NCBI GenBank assembly: GCA_003168335.1
Contig: PMSM01000007.1
Coordinates: 124,001 to 188,000, forward strand
Reading direction: 5' to 3'
Source: Blastocatellia bacterium
Lineage (GTDB): Bacteria > Acidobacteriota > Blastocatellia > Pyrinomonadales > Pyrinomonadaceae
DNA length: 64,000 bases
In this document: one piece after another, positions 62,820 to 64,000 of the stretch
Numbering within the stretch: the stretch's first letter is position 1
How the letters are laid out: every line of letters begins with the position of its first letter
Translations under genes and position numbers: made by a program
Notes under the pieces: generated by a model
What the model was told of the DNA's origin: nothing
The model's database searches: none
What the model saw: the letters and a program-made list of their open reading frames with translations, nothing else

Positions 62820-63331
62820 CTTTAGTCTTGCCTTTCGGCAAGGCTGCGTGCCAAAATAAAAGCGCGGTCAAACGCTGTCTCTTGGCCTAACAGCCTTGGG
62901 ATAATTTGCCCCGCTAGTCTCAAGCTAACGGGGCAAGTAATTCGTAAGGGTGACGGACGAGCGACGATCTCGTAATTCCCTAGTAACAGTAGGGCGTTTT
63001 CCCGATTAAACTACCGTCACCACGAAAAGAACGAAATGGTCACCAGCCGCGCCCGCAAAGCCTAGTTGGTGGCCGTTTTGTTTTGGACAGCGAAGTACGC
63101 ACCTCACTTCTAGAGCCGGTTAATGTGAGCGGTCTCACATTAAACCTGACATCTACATGCGCTCGCTATGCTAGTGCGCCATGATAAGTCAAGAAGATTT
63201 CAGCTGTCGTTGGTAAAGGTTATCCATGATGTTTTGCTTCCGTCGCGTCCACTAGTGGCACGGATGTCCGTGCCGTGTCAAGACACTATACTGCGGAGCG
63301 AGTAGGCTGTCAAGAGGTGATTGTTCGCGAA
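62820..63331. other. Intergenic region holding the right end and several hairpins
   Basis: There is no gene on either strand. Visible are a CTTGCC-N4-GGCAAG hairpin (62828-62843); a longer hairpin TTGCCCCG-x-TAG ... CTA-x-CGGGGCAA (about 62906-62937), whose left arm contains TTTGCCCCGCTAGTC (62905-62919), a 12-of-15 match to the left-end motif; a GTGACGG/CCGTCAC inverted pair (about 62951/63012); a 10-base-arm palindrome TTAATGTGAG-CGGT-CTCACATTAA (63120-63143); and GGCACGGA-TG-TCCGTGCC (63257-63274). The transposon's right end is probably here, but no terminal ACA with a matching target duplication could be fixed. Confidence 0.6.
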
Positions 63332-64000
63332 TTAGACGTACGGGAGATTCAGTCGCACTCTGGCGACCATTTGATTTACGTCGAAGGTGTCGCTCGCTGC
63401 TTCAACGATCTCGCGCTTCGATTTAGCAGGAAGCTCGGAAAGCTTTGTCGTGCCAAACTTTGTGTGGAAAGGCTCGAGAAATATCGGGAGTAGTTGTTTT
63501 GGCATGAGCAAGGCGCCAATGGCGCGATTCGCCTGGAACTCCCACCAGTCGCCTTTATATTCCTTTTGACGGACCGTGTTCGGCCGTTCTTCGCGGCACA
63601 GGATTCGCTTTTCTGTAACGTCTGGATGACCTTCGATAGGCGTCTGATTAGCGAAGTGCTCGACAAAAAGTTGGGCGTGCATCAGGCCGTGGCCTGCTTC
63701 ATGTGCGAGTGTGGAGTTAACTCGGCGTTCTTCCTGAAGGATTAGATCGCCTGGCGGTTCGCCGATATGGACTGCCTCGACGCCGCCGGGACCGAATTCT
63801 GTGAATCCCAGGACATTTTTGCCCAGATCCTCATAAACAATTGAAACATCGAACTTCTTATCGATGAGCCGATCGATTCGGATTCGTTCCGGTTTTGTGG
63901 GTAACAAACCTGTTTCATTGAGGGCGGCCGAACAGATTTCTTCGATCTCGTCGTCAGTGAAGTACAACCGTGTGGGAAATGGTCCATCAGGCGTGGGAAT
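63332..64000 (-). CDS. ImmA/IrrE-family metallo-endopeptidase (5' partial)
   Basis: The frame is open to the window edge; the first in-window candidate start (TTG at 63967) is weak, and the codons before it (PDGPFPTR) look like coding sequence, so the gene most likely begins outside. The zinc motif is HEAGH in NSTLAHEAGHGLMHAQLF, followed by a Glu-rich ETxxF-like region (GDWWEFQANRAIGALLMP), both typical of ImmA/IrrE peptidases. These usually cleave a partner repressor in phages, ICEs or stress responses, with an XRE gene often next to it; none is visible here. It lies just right of the Tn7-like element and could be flanking chromosome, cargo, or the target neighbourhood. Confidence 0.82.
   Translation of the reverse strand: MPTPDGPFPTRLYFTDDEIEEICSAALNETGLLPTKPERIRIDRLIDKKFDVSIVYEDLGKNVLGFTEFGPGGVEAVHIGEPPGDLILQEERRVNSTLAHEAGHGLMHAQLFVEHFANQTPIEGHPDVTEKRILCREERPNTVRQKEYKGDWWEFQANRAIGALLMPKQLLPIFLEPFHTKFGTTKLSELPAKSKREIVEAASDTFDVNQMVARVRLNLPYV

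Larger units (their letters stand above)
55428..63150 (-). mobile_element. Tn7-like transposon with TnsAB fusion, TnsC and two TniQ proteins (right end approximate)
   Basis: Five minus-strand genes, zinc-ribbon ORF, tnsAB, tnsC, tniQ1 and tniQ2, are packed with overlaps or a 2-base gap and so form one operon. The combination of a TnsA endonuclease fused to a TnsB DDE transposase, a TnsC AAA ATPase and TniQ target selectors defines a Tn7-like element. The left boundary is a candidate TGT end at 55428; the right boundary is somewhere in 62850-63250 and was not resolved. If these are right, the element is about 7.7 kb and carries almost no cargo. No cas gene or CRISPR array is visible, so targeting should depend on the TniQ proteins. 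Confidence 0.8.

Noticed and set aside
62906-62937. Intrinsic terminator upstream of the transposition operon
   Set aside because: The stem is strong but there is no T-run on either strand and no gene ends before it; more likely transposon-end sequence.
55467-63331. CRISPR-associated transposon with its own array
   Set aside because: No regular repeat-spacer units and no cas-like gene were found between or around the tns genes in the window.

Overview
The window looks like chromosomal DNA of an Acidobacteriota bacterium, most likely Blastocatellia (Pyrinomonadaceae-like). This is an inference from several things: GC-rich coding, a TonB receptor with an N-terminal carboxypeptidase-regulatory domain, BNR/sortilin-type 'glycosyl hydrolase' and M14 exoproteins, DUF11 surface proteins, and very many short palindromic intergenic repeats. 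No rRNA gene or taxonomic marker settles the lineage.

Layout. 1-6.2 kb: a plus-strand envelope cluster (anti-sigma-like membrane protein cut by the window edge, Spy/CpxP-like protein, secreted repeat protein, TonB-type receptor, secreted LolA-like protein) closed by a bidirectional terminator. 6.3-8.6 kb: a TPR/Fis-HTH/receiver regulator opposite a tiny secreted protein. 9-23.2 kb: a minus-strand surface-protein operon of four DUF11-type genes (one encodes a giant protein of about 1,880 aa with a C-terminal barrel), preceded by an NtrC-type sigma-54 activator and a GAF/PAS histidine kinase. Twin CTGAC-N5-GTCAG palindromes lie between activator and operon. 23.5-38 kb: housekeeping and repair genes (RlmI-like methyltransferase, LexA, ATP-dependent DNA ligase, Mug glycosylase, UvrD/PcrA helicase, 3D-domain protein, asparaginase). 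38-53.2 kb: GlyRS, TyrS, two large secreted metallopeptidases, a membrane protein, then a YdeP-type molybdo-oxidoreductase, fRMsr, P-loop NTPase and pirin, and a HisKA-only mini-protein.

53.4-64 kb is accessory. A tRNA-Gln(CTG) with a clear promoter is followed by gene debris (a frameshifted hypothetical gene, a broken DDE transposase, a GIY-YIG-like ORF), then a Tn7-like transposition operon on the minus strand: a 51-aa zinc-ribbon ORF, a TnsA-TnsB fusion, TnsC and two paralogous TniQ/TnsD proteins, all overlapping or nearly abutting. The second TniQ carries a tandem array of four to five ~50-residue helix-turn-helix-like modules, the first only one. No CRISPR array or cas gene is visible. 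I consider this the most interesting system in the window. An ImmA/IrrE-type peptidase gene, cut by the window edge, lies to its right.

The intergenic spaces are filled with at least eight families of dispersed palindromic, MITE-like elements and one 42-bp tandem array. One repeat-like segment seems to have become an in-frame insert in the UvrD helicase.
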